A stretch of 37,664 bases of DNA from an uncultured Clostridia bacterium. GTDB taxonomy: Bacteria; Bacillota; Clostridia; TANB77; CAG-508. The stretch's first letter is position 1. Each line of letters opens with the position of its first letter. Below, one piece after another: positions 16,470 to 24,448 of the stretch. The position numbers and the translations under genes were made by a program. Where the stretch lies: assembly GCA_944393375.1 (NCBI GenBank), contig CALXZX010000044.1:1-37664 (forward strand), in the 5' to 3' direction. Under the pieces are notes generated by a model. It made no database searches and had not been told where the DNA came from. It worked only from the letters and a program-made list of their open reading frames with translations.

Positions 16470-18702
16470 ATGGAATTAGTAGGAGAAGTAGGAGACATTA
16501 TTTATTACAATGAAACCAATAGTTATATGATAGCAGAATTTAATACAGAAGATGAACAGACCACAATTGTGGGATATTTACCATTTATAGCAAGTGGAGA
16601 TAATATAAAAGTTATTGGAAATTTTGTAGAACATAAAAAGTATGGGAGACAATTTAAAGTAGAAACATTTGAAAAGTTAATGCCTCAAACAGTTGGGGCA
16701 TTAGAAAAATATTTAGCAAATGGAAATATAAAAGGCGTAGGAGAAGCTCTAGCTAAAAGAATTGTTAGGCAATTTGGAGAAGATACCATACAAGTTTTTA
16801 AAACAGAACCACAACGTTTGGCAGAAGTAAAAGGAATTTCACAATCAAAAGCGATTGAAATTGCAGAAAGCTTTTTGGAAAATTGGGAGGTTTGGCAAAT
16901 CGTTGGATTCTTAGAAAGATTTGGAATTGGTGCAGAATTTGCTAAAAAAGTATATGAGTTATTAGGAATCAATGCTATTGAACAAATTGAAAAAGATCCA
17001 TACATGTTAATTGATATTGCCAGAGGTGTAGATTTTAAGCAAATAGATAAAATGGCATTAGATTTAGGTATCAGTTATGATAATGATAAAAGAATTAGAA
17101 GTGGAATCAAATATGCTTTGATTCGAGCAACATATAATGGACATTCTTGTGTGATAAAGGAAAATTTAATTCAATTTGTAATTTCCCTATTAGATGTGAT
17201 GACGGAAAATATAGAGGATGGTCTAATAGAATTAAAAGCAAATGATGAAATTGTCATAGAGGAAAGAAATGATGGAACAGGAACATGGATTTATTTATCG
17301 AACTTCTATTATACAGAGCAAGAAATTGCGATTCGAATTAAACGATTACAACAAGCTTCTAATGTAAAGAAAATTAAAAATATAGGAACATATTTAAAAA
17401 AATTAGAAGCTAATTCTAATATAGAATTATCAGAAAAGCAAAAAGAAGCGATAGAACTTGTGAATGAAAATAATGTTACCATTATTACTGGTGGACCAGG
17501 TACAGGAAAAACAACTATTATTAAAAGTATTATTGATATATATGAGCAAAAAGGGAATAAGGTGGTATTGTGTGCACCAACAGGACGAGCTGCTAAAAAA
17601 ATGACAGAAACAACAGGAAAAGAGGCTTCTACTTTACATAGATTATTAGAGATTGGAAAAATAGATGAAAATAACTTTTACCAAACTAGCACAGAATATG
17701 AAGGGGCACCAATTGATGCAGATTTAATTATCGTAGATGAGTTATCAATGGTGGATATGTTTGTTATGAGCTATTTATTAAAATGTATCTATAAAGGAAC
17801 GAAATTAATCCTAGTAGGAGACTGTGATCAATTATCTTCAGTAGGTCCAGGAAGTGTATTAAAAGATTTAATCGCATCTGAAAAAGTGGTAACCGTTCAT
17901 TTAGATAAAATTTTTAGACAAGCTGCAAAATCAAAGATAATTTTAAATGCTCATAGGGTCAACAATGGAGAACCTTTTTTAACAAAAGAAGATGAAGATT
18001 ATACAGAGGAAACAATGGAAGACTTTTTCTATATTAATGAATCTTCACAAGAAAAAATAGTAGAAGAAGTATTATCCTTATGTACAGGAAGATTAAAAAA
18101 TTATGGGGATTATGACTTTTTCCAAAGTATACAAGTATTAACACCTACTAAAAAAGGAATGCTTGGAACAAGAGAATTAAATAAAGCTCTGCAGGAAAGA
18201 CTAAATCCCAATGTATATGATTTACCTGAGAAAGCAAATATGGGAGCAATCTATCGTACAGGAGATAGAATTATGCAAGTCAAAAACAATTATGACATGG
18301 ATTGGGAAAAAGAAATAAATGGAAATATAGAAGTAGGAAAAGGTGTATTTAATGGAGAAATTGGAACCATAACAGAAGTAAGTGAAAAAAATAAGATTAT
18401 CGAAATCAAGTTTGATGATGAAAAAACAGCTTATTATGATTATACAGAGTTAGAACAAATAGAACATAGTTATGCCATTACCATACATAAAGCGCAACGG
18501 AAGTGAATTTGATGTGGTCATTATGGTGATTCCACCATCAGCACCAGTCCTATTAACTAGAAATTTGTTATATACAGGAATTACAAGAGCAAAAAAACTA
18601 TTAATTGTTATTGGAAGTGAAAAGATTGTAAAATTTATGATACAAAATATAGATAGCAAAAAAAGAAATACAGGATTAGAATATAAATTAAAGAATTTAT
18701 AA
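16470..18702 (+). CDS. recD2: RecD2-type SF1 helicase, with a +1 frameshift at a CGG codon
   Basis: 5'-3' DNA helicase of the RecD2/YrrC family. An N-terminal OB-like domain (MELVGEVGDIIYYNETNSYM) and helix-hairpin-helix region (GNIKGVGEALAKRIV, LAEVKGISQSKA) precede Walker A ITGGPGTGKTT (near 341), LCAPTGRAAKKM, Walker B LIIVDELSMVD (near 422) and QLSSVGPGSVLKD. Frame 0 ends at TGA (18504-18506) two codons after the motif HSYAITIHKAQ. The next frame (from GGA at 18499) resumes exactly with GSEFDVVIMV and runs through RNLLYTGITRAKK to 18702, giving the full SF1 motif set and 743 aa. The only lesion is one extra C at 18498. It may be programmed or hungry-codon frameshifting, a recent pseudogene or a sequencing error. 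It heads an operon with comF (9-nt gap) and the KAP NTPase. Confidence 0.85.
18495..18501 (+). other. Candidate +1 frameshift site CAA-C-GGA in recD2
   Basis: Frame 0 reads CAA CGG AAG TGA. Skipping the C gives CAA GGA AGT GAA, which is the invariant AQGSE of SF1 helicase motif V/VI. CGG is otherwise unused in frame in this window. A stop lies only two codons past the site. Confidence 0.5.
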
Positions 18703-18711
18703 GTATGTGAG

Positions 18712-19371
18712 GTGAAGAATACAATTTTAAATACTATCATAGACATCATGTTTCCACAAGTGTGTAGTGTTTGTGGGAAATTAAATACAGAAGGGCTTTG
18801 TATAAAATGTAGGAATATGCTAGAAAAATTAGCAATATTCCAAATTACAAAAGAGAATTTGCAAAAAAGCTATTTTCAAGAATTAATTTCAATATTTCCA
18901 TATGAAGGAATGGCAAGACAATTACTATTATCATACAAATTTAATGAAAAGTCATATATGTATGTGTGTTTTGTGAATTTTATTCTAAAAAATAAAAAAA
19001 TCTTTGAAAAAATACAAAGTTATGATACAATAATTCCAGTTCCTATTAGTAAGAAAAGAATGAAGGAACGAGGATATAATCAAAGTTTATTAATTGCAAA
19101 AAAATTAAGTAGAGAACTAAACATATCCTTGCAATCAAATTGTTTATTCAAAACAAGAAATATTATAGAACAAAGTAAATTAAATAAAGAACAACGAAAA
19201 GACAATATTCGAAATGTATATGAATTAAAAAATGGAGAAATACTAAATAATAAGCGAATTTTATTAATTGATGATATCTATACAACTGGAAGTACAGTGA
19301 ATGAATGTGCAAAAATATTACAACAAGCAAAACCTGAAAAAATAGATGTATTGGTAGTAGCAAAAGATTAG
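18712..19371 (+). CDS. comF: ComF family phosphoribosyltransferase-like protein
   Basis: A 219-aa ComFC-type protein needed in some species for taking up transforming DNA. The N-terminal zinc ribbon reads CSVCGKLNTEGLCIKC (about residues 19-34). The C-terminal PRTase fold has VPISKKRMKERGYNQS and the PRPP loop ILLIDDIYTTGSTVNEC. The start is a GTG at 18712; no in-frame ATG exists between the recD2 stop and this point. Pairing with recD2 suggests a role in DNA uptake, recombination or repair. Confidence 0.88.
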   Translation: MKNTILNTIIDIMFPQVCSVCGKLNTEGLCIKCRNMLEKLAIFQITKENLQKSYFQELISIFPYEGMARQLLLSYKFNEKSYMYVCFVNFILKNKKIFEKIQSYDTIIPVPISKKRMKERGYNQSLLIAKKLSRELNISLQSNCLFKTRNIIEQSKLNKEQRKDNIRNVYELKNGEILNNKRILLIDDIYTTGSTVNECAKILQQAKPEKIDVLVVAKD

Positions 19372-19388
19372 GAACAAAGGAGGAAAAA

Positions 19389-21375
19389 ATGGAAGATTTA
19401 GTTGAAAGCATTTTAGATTATATAAGGTCAGATTATACAGATTATGCCATTATGATAAATGGTGAATGGGGTTCACGGAAAGACACACTTTTGGAATCAT
19501 AAAATTAGAAAAAAAATAGAATCTATGCAATTAAATGGAAGAAGATATACCACCATTTATATGTCTTTATATGGAATTTCTAATCTAGAAGATATTAGTA
19601 AAAAAATCTTTATTGAAACGACACAATTAATGGATAAAAATTTAAGAAAATATATGGATGCCAATGAACAAACGACTATACCAGAATATGCAAAAACAGG
19701 AATTGATATGGCAAACTTTTTTGGTGTTACACAAAGTGGAGATAAAGTAGATTATGCAGAATTTTTCTCAACAGATGATAAAGTACTTTGTTTTGATGAC
19801 TTAGAGAGAGCAAATGTAGATGTTATTGATATTTTAGGATATATTAATAATTTTGTTGAACATGACCATATCAAAACCATTATTATTTGTAATGAAAAAG
19901 AATTGTCAACAAAATTAAAAAGTTCTAACTTAGAAATGAAAACATTTATTGCAACTTATTTGTTAGATAAACAAGATGAATTAAAAAATAGCGATAAACC
20001 AATTGTTGAAAAAATACAACAGAAAATAGAAAATGTATTTGATAAAGCAAATGATTATGAAAGAATAAAAGAAAAACTAATTGGTGAGACCTTTGAATAT
20101 GCACCAAAATTTGACTATATTATTAATGGTATATTAATGCGCTATGAAAACAATGCAGATCTAATACGTTTCTTAAGAGAAAATACGAGATTAATTATTT
20201 CAACATTTGAAAGAAGTGGAACTAGAAACTTAAGAATTTTAAAACATGCATTAAACGACTTTAAAAAAATCTATGAAATGGTCAACAAATCTTATCCAAA
20301 TACCAGTCATAGAATCATGCAAACCATGTTAATTTTTACAATTGCTATTTCATTTGAAATTAAGGCAGGAAAGGTAACGAAAGATAAATTTATTAATATT
20401 AAAGATAATGAAGAATACAAATCTATATTGGTATCTTCTAGAATTTTAATGGATAACAGACAATTTTATATTAAAGAATTTGATAGTAACTATTATTATA
20501 ACTTTAAATCAGAATATCGATTCTTTAAATTTATAGAATATTATGTAAGAACTAGAATTTTTGATATGAAAATATTTAAAGAAAATATGGAAACTATCAG
20601 AAATACAATTGATACAGAAAATTTACCAGCATATAAAAGATTACTTACAGAAGAATATTGGAAAATTTCTGATGATGAGTTTGATAAAGTTATAGTAGAT
20701 ATTCTTGAAGATGTAAAACAAGGAAATCTAAGATTAATTGATAATGTAAAAATATATGCATATTTTAGCTATTTTTCTAAGAAAAATCTAATTGATTATG
20801 ATTTAAAAACAATAAAAAATGTATTTTTTAATGGTATGAATTTAGCATCATTAAAATCAGAATATTGTACAAATGTAGATGAAGAATTAGGAAAAATAGC
20901 AATTGATGAAGTAGCAGAAGATATGGATGATATTTTAAAACATTTCCATACATTAAATGAACAACTACATGATAAAATGCTTAAAGAAAAGGCAGAAGAA
21001 ATCTTTAAATGTATTCCTATGAAAATGGAATTATTCTATGAAAAATTTGATAGGGAATGTATGAATATTCCAATATTCAAATATTATGACCCATATCAAA
21101 TGTTCCAAAGAATTTCTTGTGCAAGCAATGAAGATATTGTTTTGATAAAAGAAAAATTAGTAAATAGAGCTGATAAATATGCAAAACAAATTGAACCAGA
21201 AATTAAAAATATGAAACAATTAAAACAAATTATAGATGATTATTTAAGTGGAAAAGACCCTTCAATAAAAATTGTTATGCTAAAAGAATTTTCAAAAGAT
21301 TTAGGATATATCATTGATAAATATAAACCAACATTGTTTCCTAAAAAAGAAGAAAAAATAGAAGTAAAAGATTAG
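19389..21375 (+). CDS. KAP-type P-loop NTPase, with a +1 frameshift at a CGG codon in the P-loop
   Basis: Predicted 661-aa KAP-family ATPase. An ATG at 19389 behind AAAGGAGG opens a frame reading MEDLVESILDYIRSDYTDYA then IMINGEWGS, and then CGG at 19476-19478. Skipping the C at 19476 continues with GKTHFWNHKIRKK, completing Walker A GEWGSGKTHFW. Walker B is VLCFDDLERANVDVID (near 130). A long helical C-terminal region follows (about 230-661). Without the shift the frame stops 9 codons later and the rest lacks any start with a ribosome site. No other lesion is visible in 1.9 kb. KAP NTPases include phage-defence and membrane-associated ATPases; the cell role here is not determinable. It lies 17 nt after comF, the end of the recD2-comF operon. 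Confidence 0.75.
19473..19479 (+). other. Candidate +1 frameshift site TCA-C-GGA in the KAP NTPase P-loop
   Basis: Frame 0 reads GGT TCA CGG AAA GAC. Skipping the C gives TCA GGA AAG ACA, restoring GSGKT. The architecture matches the recD2 site: an extra C before a conserved Gly codon GGA, creating an in-frame CGG. Confidence 0.5.
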
Positions 21376-21381
21376 ATGAGT

Positions 21382-21417
21382 AAAAGATTAGTTCAAAAAG
21401 AACTAATCTTTTTTTTG
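21382..21417 (+). terminator. Intrinsic terminator after the KAP NTPase gene
   Basis: A 13-bp perfect stem (AAAAGATTAGTTC at 21382-21394, complement at 21400-21412) with an AAAAA loop and a long T-run. Confidence 0.9.
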
Positions 21418-21494
21418 ACAAAATATGAATAAAAAAGAAACAATAAGAAATAATAACAATATAACAAAAATAAAAAACAAAAGGGAGGAAAATT

Positions 21495-22049
21495 ATGAAA
21501 GCAACAGGTGTCGTAAGAAGAATAGATGATTTAGGTAGAATTGTTATACCAAAAGAAATTAGAAAAGTTTTAAGAATAAAAGAGGGGGATCCATTAGAAG
21601 TTTTTACAGATAGAGAAGGACAAGTGATATTAAAAAAATATTCACCAATTGGAGAATTATCTGAATTTGCAGCAGGGTATGCTGAAACTTTATCAAAAAC
21701 AACAGGACATATTGCTTGTATTACAGACAAAGATACAGTTATTGCTGTATCAGGAGGGTCTAAAAAAGAATTTCTAGAGCAAGATGTTAGCCCAGAATTA
21801 GAACAATTAATGGAAGATAAAGAAGTATATACAAGTAAAGAAAATAGTGATGTAGCAATGCCGATTACAAAAAATGATAACCAAGAAAGAAAATATAATG
21901 CACAAGTTGTCTATCCAATCATTTCAAATGGTGATACAATAGGAACTGTTATATTAATGTCTAAAGAAGCCAATCAAAAAATGGATGAGGTAGAAAAGAA
22001 AGTTGCACAATCAGCAGCAACATTTTTAGGAACACAAATGGAGATTTAG
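21495..22049 (+). CDS. spoVT: Stage V sporulation protein T, AbrB-family regulator
   Basis: A 184-aa regulator of late forespore gene expression. The N-terminal swapped-hairpin AbrB domain reads MKATGVVRRIDDLGRIVIPKEIRK (residues 1-24, continuing to about 52). The rest is the GAF-like sensor domain of SpoVT (TTGHIACITDKDTVIAVSGG, VVYPIISNGDTIGTVIL). Full length and conserved. AAGGGAGG precedes the ATG. A sigma-G type promoter was looked for and not clearly seen. Presence of spoVT indicates an endospore-forming lineage. Confidence 0.95.
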   Translation: MKATGVVRRIDDLGRIVIPKEIRKVLRIKEGDPLEVFTDREGQVILKKYSPIGELSEFAAGYAETLSKTTGHIACITDKDTVIAVSGGSKKEFLEQDVSPELEQLMEDKEVYTSKENSDVAMPITKNDNQERKYNAQVVYPIISNGDTIGTVILMSKEANQKMDEVEKKVAQSAATFLGTQMEI

Positions 22050-22091
22050 GGACATGTCAAAATGAACAAAAAATGTCCAAAAGGGACAGGA
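22050..22091 (+). repeat. Degenerate GGGACA repeat remnant after spoVT
   Basis: GGGACAT, ATGTCC and GGGACAGG occur within 42 bases right after the spoVT stop. GGACAT/ATGTCC can form a short hairpin. It shares GGGACA words with the palindrome at 8809-8871 and the ribosomal-operon repeats and may be a decayed relative. Confidence 0.35.
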
Positions 22092-22130
22092 CTAATAATT
22101 TGAAATAGAAATAACAAAGTAGAAAAAATA

Positions 22131-22174
22131 AAAACAAGTTAAAATTATGTTTTTTTAATTTTTTAACTTGTTTT
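22131..22174. terminator. Bidirectional terminator between spoVT and the XRE gene
   Basis: AAAACAAGTTAAAA (22131-22144) pairs perfectly with 22161-22174, with a T-rich loop. The stop codon of the XRE gene on the - strand lies inside the right arm. Confidence 0.7.
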
Positions 22175-22381
22175 CTTTTCTTTTAAATCCGATAAACCAA
22201 CTATATAATCAATAGAGGTATTGTAATAATTTGCAAGGGTAATTAAGTGTTGAATAGGGATAGTTCTTTTCCCATTTTCATATTCAGAATAATATTGTTG
22301 AGAAATACCAAGTAGACTTGCAATATCTTTTTGGAGTTTATCATTATCTTCTCTTAAATCTTTAATCCTTTTAAATTTCAC
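22163..22381 (-). CDS. XRE/Cro-CI family transcriptional regulator
   Basis: A 72-aa protein that is essentially one HTH domain: KFKRIKDLREDNDKLQKDIA, then LLGISQQYYSEYENGKRTIP (the recognition helix region) and HLITLANYYNTSIDYIVGL. The start is a GTG at 22381 with AGGAGG 5 nt upstream; the frame continues to 22450 with no ribosome site. It is divergent from the pilin-like BspA gene, and a 38-bp palindrome lies in the shared upstream region, so it may be that gene's regulator. Confidence 0.85.
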   Translation of the reverse strand: MKFKRIKDLREDNDKLQKDIASLLGISQQYYSEYENGKRTIPIQHLITLANYYNTSIDYIVGLSDLKEKKTS

Positions 22382-22515
22382 AATAGCCTCCTTATATGCT
22401 AAATATAAGTATATCTTAACAAAAAAATAAAGAGTAAAAGCATTATACATGACAAATTATGTATAACAGCAAAATATGAAAAGTATTACATTTATATTAC
22501 AAAAAAATAAAAGCA

Positions 22516-22582
22516 TTGAAAACTAAGAGTTAGTATGGTATATTTGTAATTAGATACATAATATATTATGTATCTAATTACA
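22516..22582 (+). promoter_or_regulatory. Promoter followed by a 38-bp perfect palindrome
   Basis: TTGAAA (22516-22521) and TATATT (22539-22544) are 17 nt apart. Immediately after, 22545-22582 is a perfect palindrome with no loop (left arm TGTAATTAGATACATAATA). Transcription would start inside the left arm, so the RNA could not form the whole hairpin; a DNA operator for a dimeric regulator is the simpler reading. Confidence 0.7.
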
Positions 22583-22614
22583 CAAAAAAAGATATACAAA
22601 AGAGAGGAGAAATT

Positions 22615-23979
22615 ATGATAGAAAAATTAGGAAAAACAAATAAAGGTATTACATTAATTGCATTGGTTATTACAATTATTGTTTTATTAATATTAGCAGG
22701 AGTTACAATAGCAACATTAACAGGAGATAATGGAATATTAACAAAAGCAACAGCAGCAAAAGAAGAAACGAGAGCAGCAGAAGTAGAGGAAAGAGTTAAT
22801 TTATGGAAATCTGAAAAAGAGGCTTCTAATTATACAAATGGAACCGTAAAAGAAGATGATGAACTGTTAGAAGAAATGAAAAAAGATGGTATAGTATTTG
22901 AAGAAGAAATAGACAGGGAAAATAAAACAATAACTATAGGTCAAAGAGTAATAAACTATGGAACAGAAGAATCTTTAACAAATATATATGTGGCATTATA
23001 TAATGATGGAACATTGGTATTTAGTAATAAAAACGATTTTGAGGAAAGTAAAATTTTGGAGAATGGAAATTTTGGAAATATAAAAGATGAAGATTATGAA
23101 CTCATAGGGACTGAAGAAGAACCATATATTGATTTAGAAAAAGCACCACCATGGTTTAAATTGGTCTTAGAAGGCACAACTCTTAGTAGTATTGATTTTG
23201 CTTCTGAAATAGTACCGAATAATACTAATATTGGTAATATATTTATAGGATTAGATATAATAGGAGTAAAAATAGAAGTGAAAAATATAGAGAATTTAAA
23301 TACTAGTAATATAACGAATATGTCAAATATGTTTTCATATAGTAGTATAACAAATATCGATTTAAGTGGATTAGATTTGAGTAATGTAACAGATATGTCA
23401 GAAATGTTTTCATATAGTAGTATAACAAATATCGATTTAAGTGGATTAGATTTGAGTAGTGTAACAGATATGTCAGGTATGTTTAATAACAGTAAAGTGG
23501 TAAGTGTGGATTTTAGTAATTCAGATACAAGCAATGTAACAGATATGACGAGTATGTTTTATGCATGTAGCCGTTTAACAAATGTAAATTTAACAGGAAT
23601 TGATACGAGCAAAGTAATGTGTATGGGTAATATGTTTGCTTATTGCAGTCAGTTAACGAATTTAGATGTCAGTCCATTAGATACAAGTAATGTAACTGAT
23701 ATGATGGGAATGTTTTTTGATTGCATAAGCTTGGAAAATATTAATGTTAGTAATTTTAATACAAGTAAGGTAACAGATATGTTAAATATGTTTAATGGTT
23801 GTACAAAGTTAACAAATTTAGATGTTAGTAATTTTGATGTTACAAAAATGATAAATAATCCAAATGGAGTACAAGGAATGTTTAGAAATATAACAGCACC
23901 TATAACCATCAGTTCTGCGTGGACAGAAGAAATGCAAAAAAGTACAAGCTATAAAGGTAGTGGTTTTATAATAAAATAA
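22615..23979 (+). CDS. Pilin-like N-terminus joined to BspA-type repeats (surface protein)
   Basis: A 454-aa protein. Residues about 10-36 are a type IV prepilin-like signal (NKGITLIALVITIIVLLILAG), followed by an amphipathic helix (AAKEETRAAEVEERVNLWKS) as in pseudopilins. From about residue 220 there are eight or so BspA/DUF285 repeats of about 25 aa with the core LDxSxxDTSNVTDMSxMFxxC. The early repeats lack the usual cysteine. It is predicted to be exposed on the surface and to bind host or bacterial ligands. AGGAGA precedes the ATG. A terminator follows. The pilin-type start suggests membrane anchoring or assembly by a type IV pilus machine rather than sortase; no LPxTG motif exists. Confidence 0.8.
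   Translation: MIEKLGKTNKGITLIALVITIIVLLILAGVTIATLTGDNGILTKATAAKEETRAAEVEERVNLWKSEKEASNYTNGTVKEDDELLEEMKKDGIVFEEEIDRENKTITIGQRVINYGTEESLTNIYVALYNDGTLVFSNKNDFEESKILENGNFGNIKDEDYELIGTEEEPYIDLEKAPPWFKLVLEGTTLSSIDFASEIVPNNTNIGNIFIGLDIIGVKIEVKNIENLNTSNITNMSNMFSYSSITNIDLSGLDLSNVTDMSEMFSYSSITNIDLSGLDLSSVTDMSGMFNNSKVVSVDFSNSDTSNVTDMTSMFYACSRLTNVNLTGIDTSKVMCMGNMFAYCSQLTNLDVSPLDTSNVTDMMGMFFDCISLENINVSNFNTSKVTDMLNMFNGCTKLTNLDVSNFDVTKMINNPNGVQGMFRNITAPITISSAWTEEMQKSTSYKGSGFIIK
23329..23478 (+). repeat. Recent tandem duplication of one 75-bp BspA repeat
   Basis: Units 23329-23403 and 23404-23478 are nearly identical at DNA level (a few changes only), while later repeats in the same gene have diverged. 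This marks a recent in-frame expansion of 25 residues. Confidence 0.9.
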
Positions 23980-24005
23980 TTATGAAAAAAGTTTTAAAAT
24001 ATAAC

Positions 24006-24037
24006 AAGTCAAATTTTGTAAAATTTGACTTTTTTTC
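24006..24037 (+). terminator. Intrinsic terminator after the pilin/BspA gene
   Basis: A perfect 12-bp stem (AAGTCAAATTTT at 24006-24017, complement at 24020-24031) with a 2-nt loop, then a T-run. Confidence 0.85.
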
Positions 24038-24448
24038 TATTTTATAGTAAAATATAACAAGTTGTTAGCTTATAGAAGCTAAAGGATGAGATTTTATTAA
24101 ATAAATACTTTGTTAAAAGTGAACTAGGAAATGAGATAATAAAAAGTGAAACTGTTAGAAATGAGATTTTAAAACAAATTTATGAAAAAGAGAGACTATA
24201 TATTTAAGAGAAAAATATATAGGAAACGGTGTGTACAAAAGAAATGAGAATATTATCAAAATAAAATATTTTATATTCCTATATTTTATATAGGAATCAT
24301 ATTCATTGTGTTTTTTTGATGAGTATGCTTTTAGTTTTGTATTAATAAATTTGTTCGAAGAAATCCCCAGTATAAAATAACAACAAAATGTATAAGTTTA
24401 GTAAAATTGAGAAAATATAAAATATAAGAAAGGAAGAAAGGTGTTTTT
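24038..24448 (+). other. Gene-free gap before RNase J
   Basis: No gene recognised. A frame of about 43 codons (24076-24207) encodes a helical fragment with NEIIKSETVRNEILKQIYEK but has no start codon or ribosome site and looks like a remnant. A hairpin ATTCCTATA/TATAGGAAT lies at 24275-24297. The last 100 bases are AT-rich leader for the RNase J gene, whose promoter I could not place with confidence. Confidence 0.5.

Noticed and set aside
24076..24207. Short frame encoding NEIIKSETVRNEILKQIYEK
   Set aside because: No start codon or ribosome site, and only about 43 codons; treated as a remnant or chance frame.
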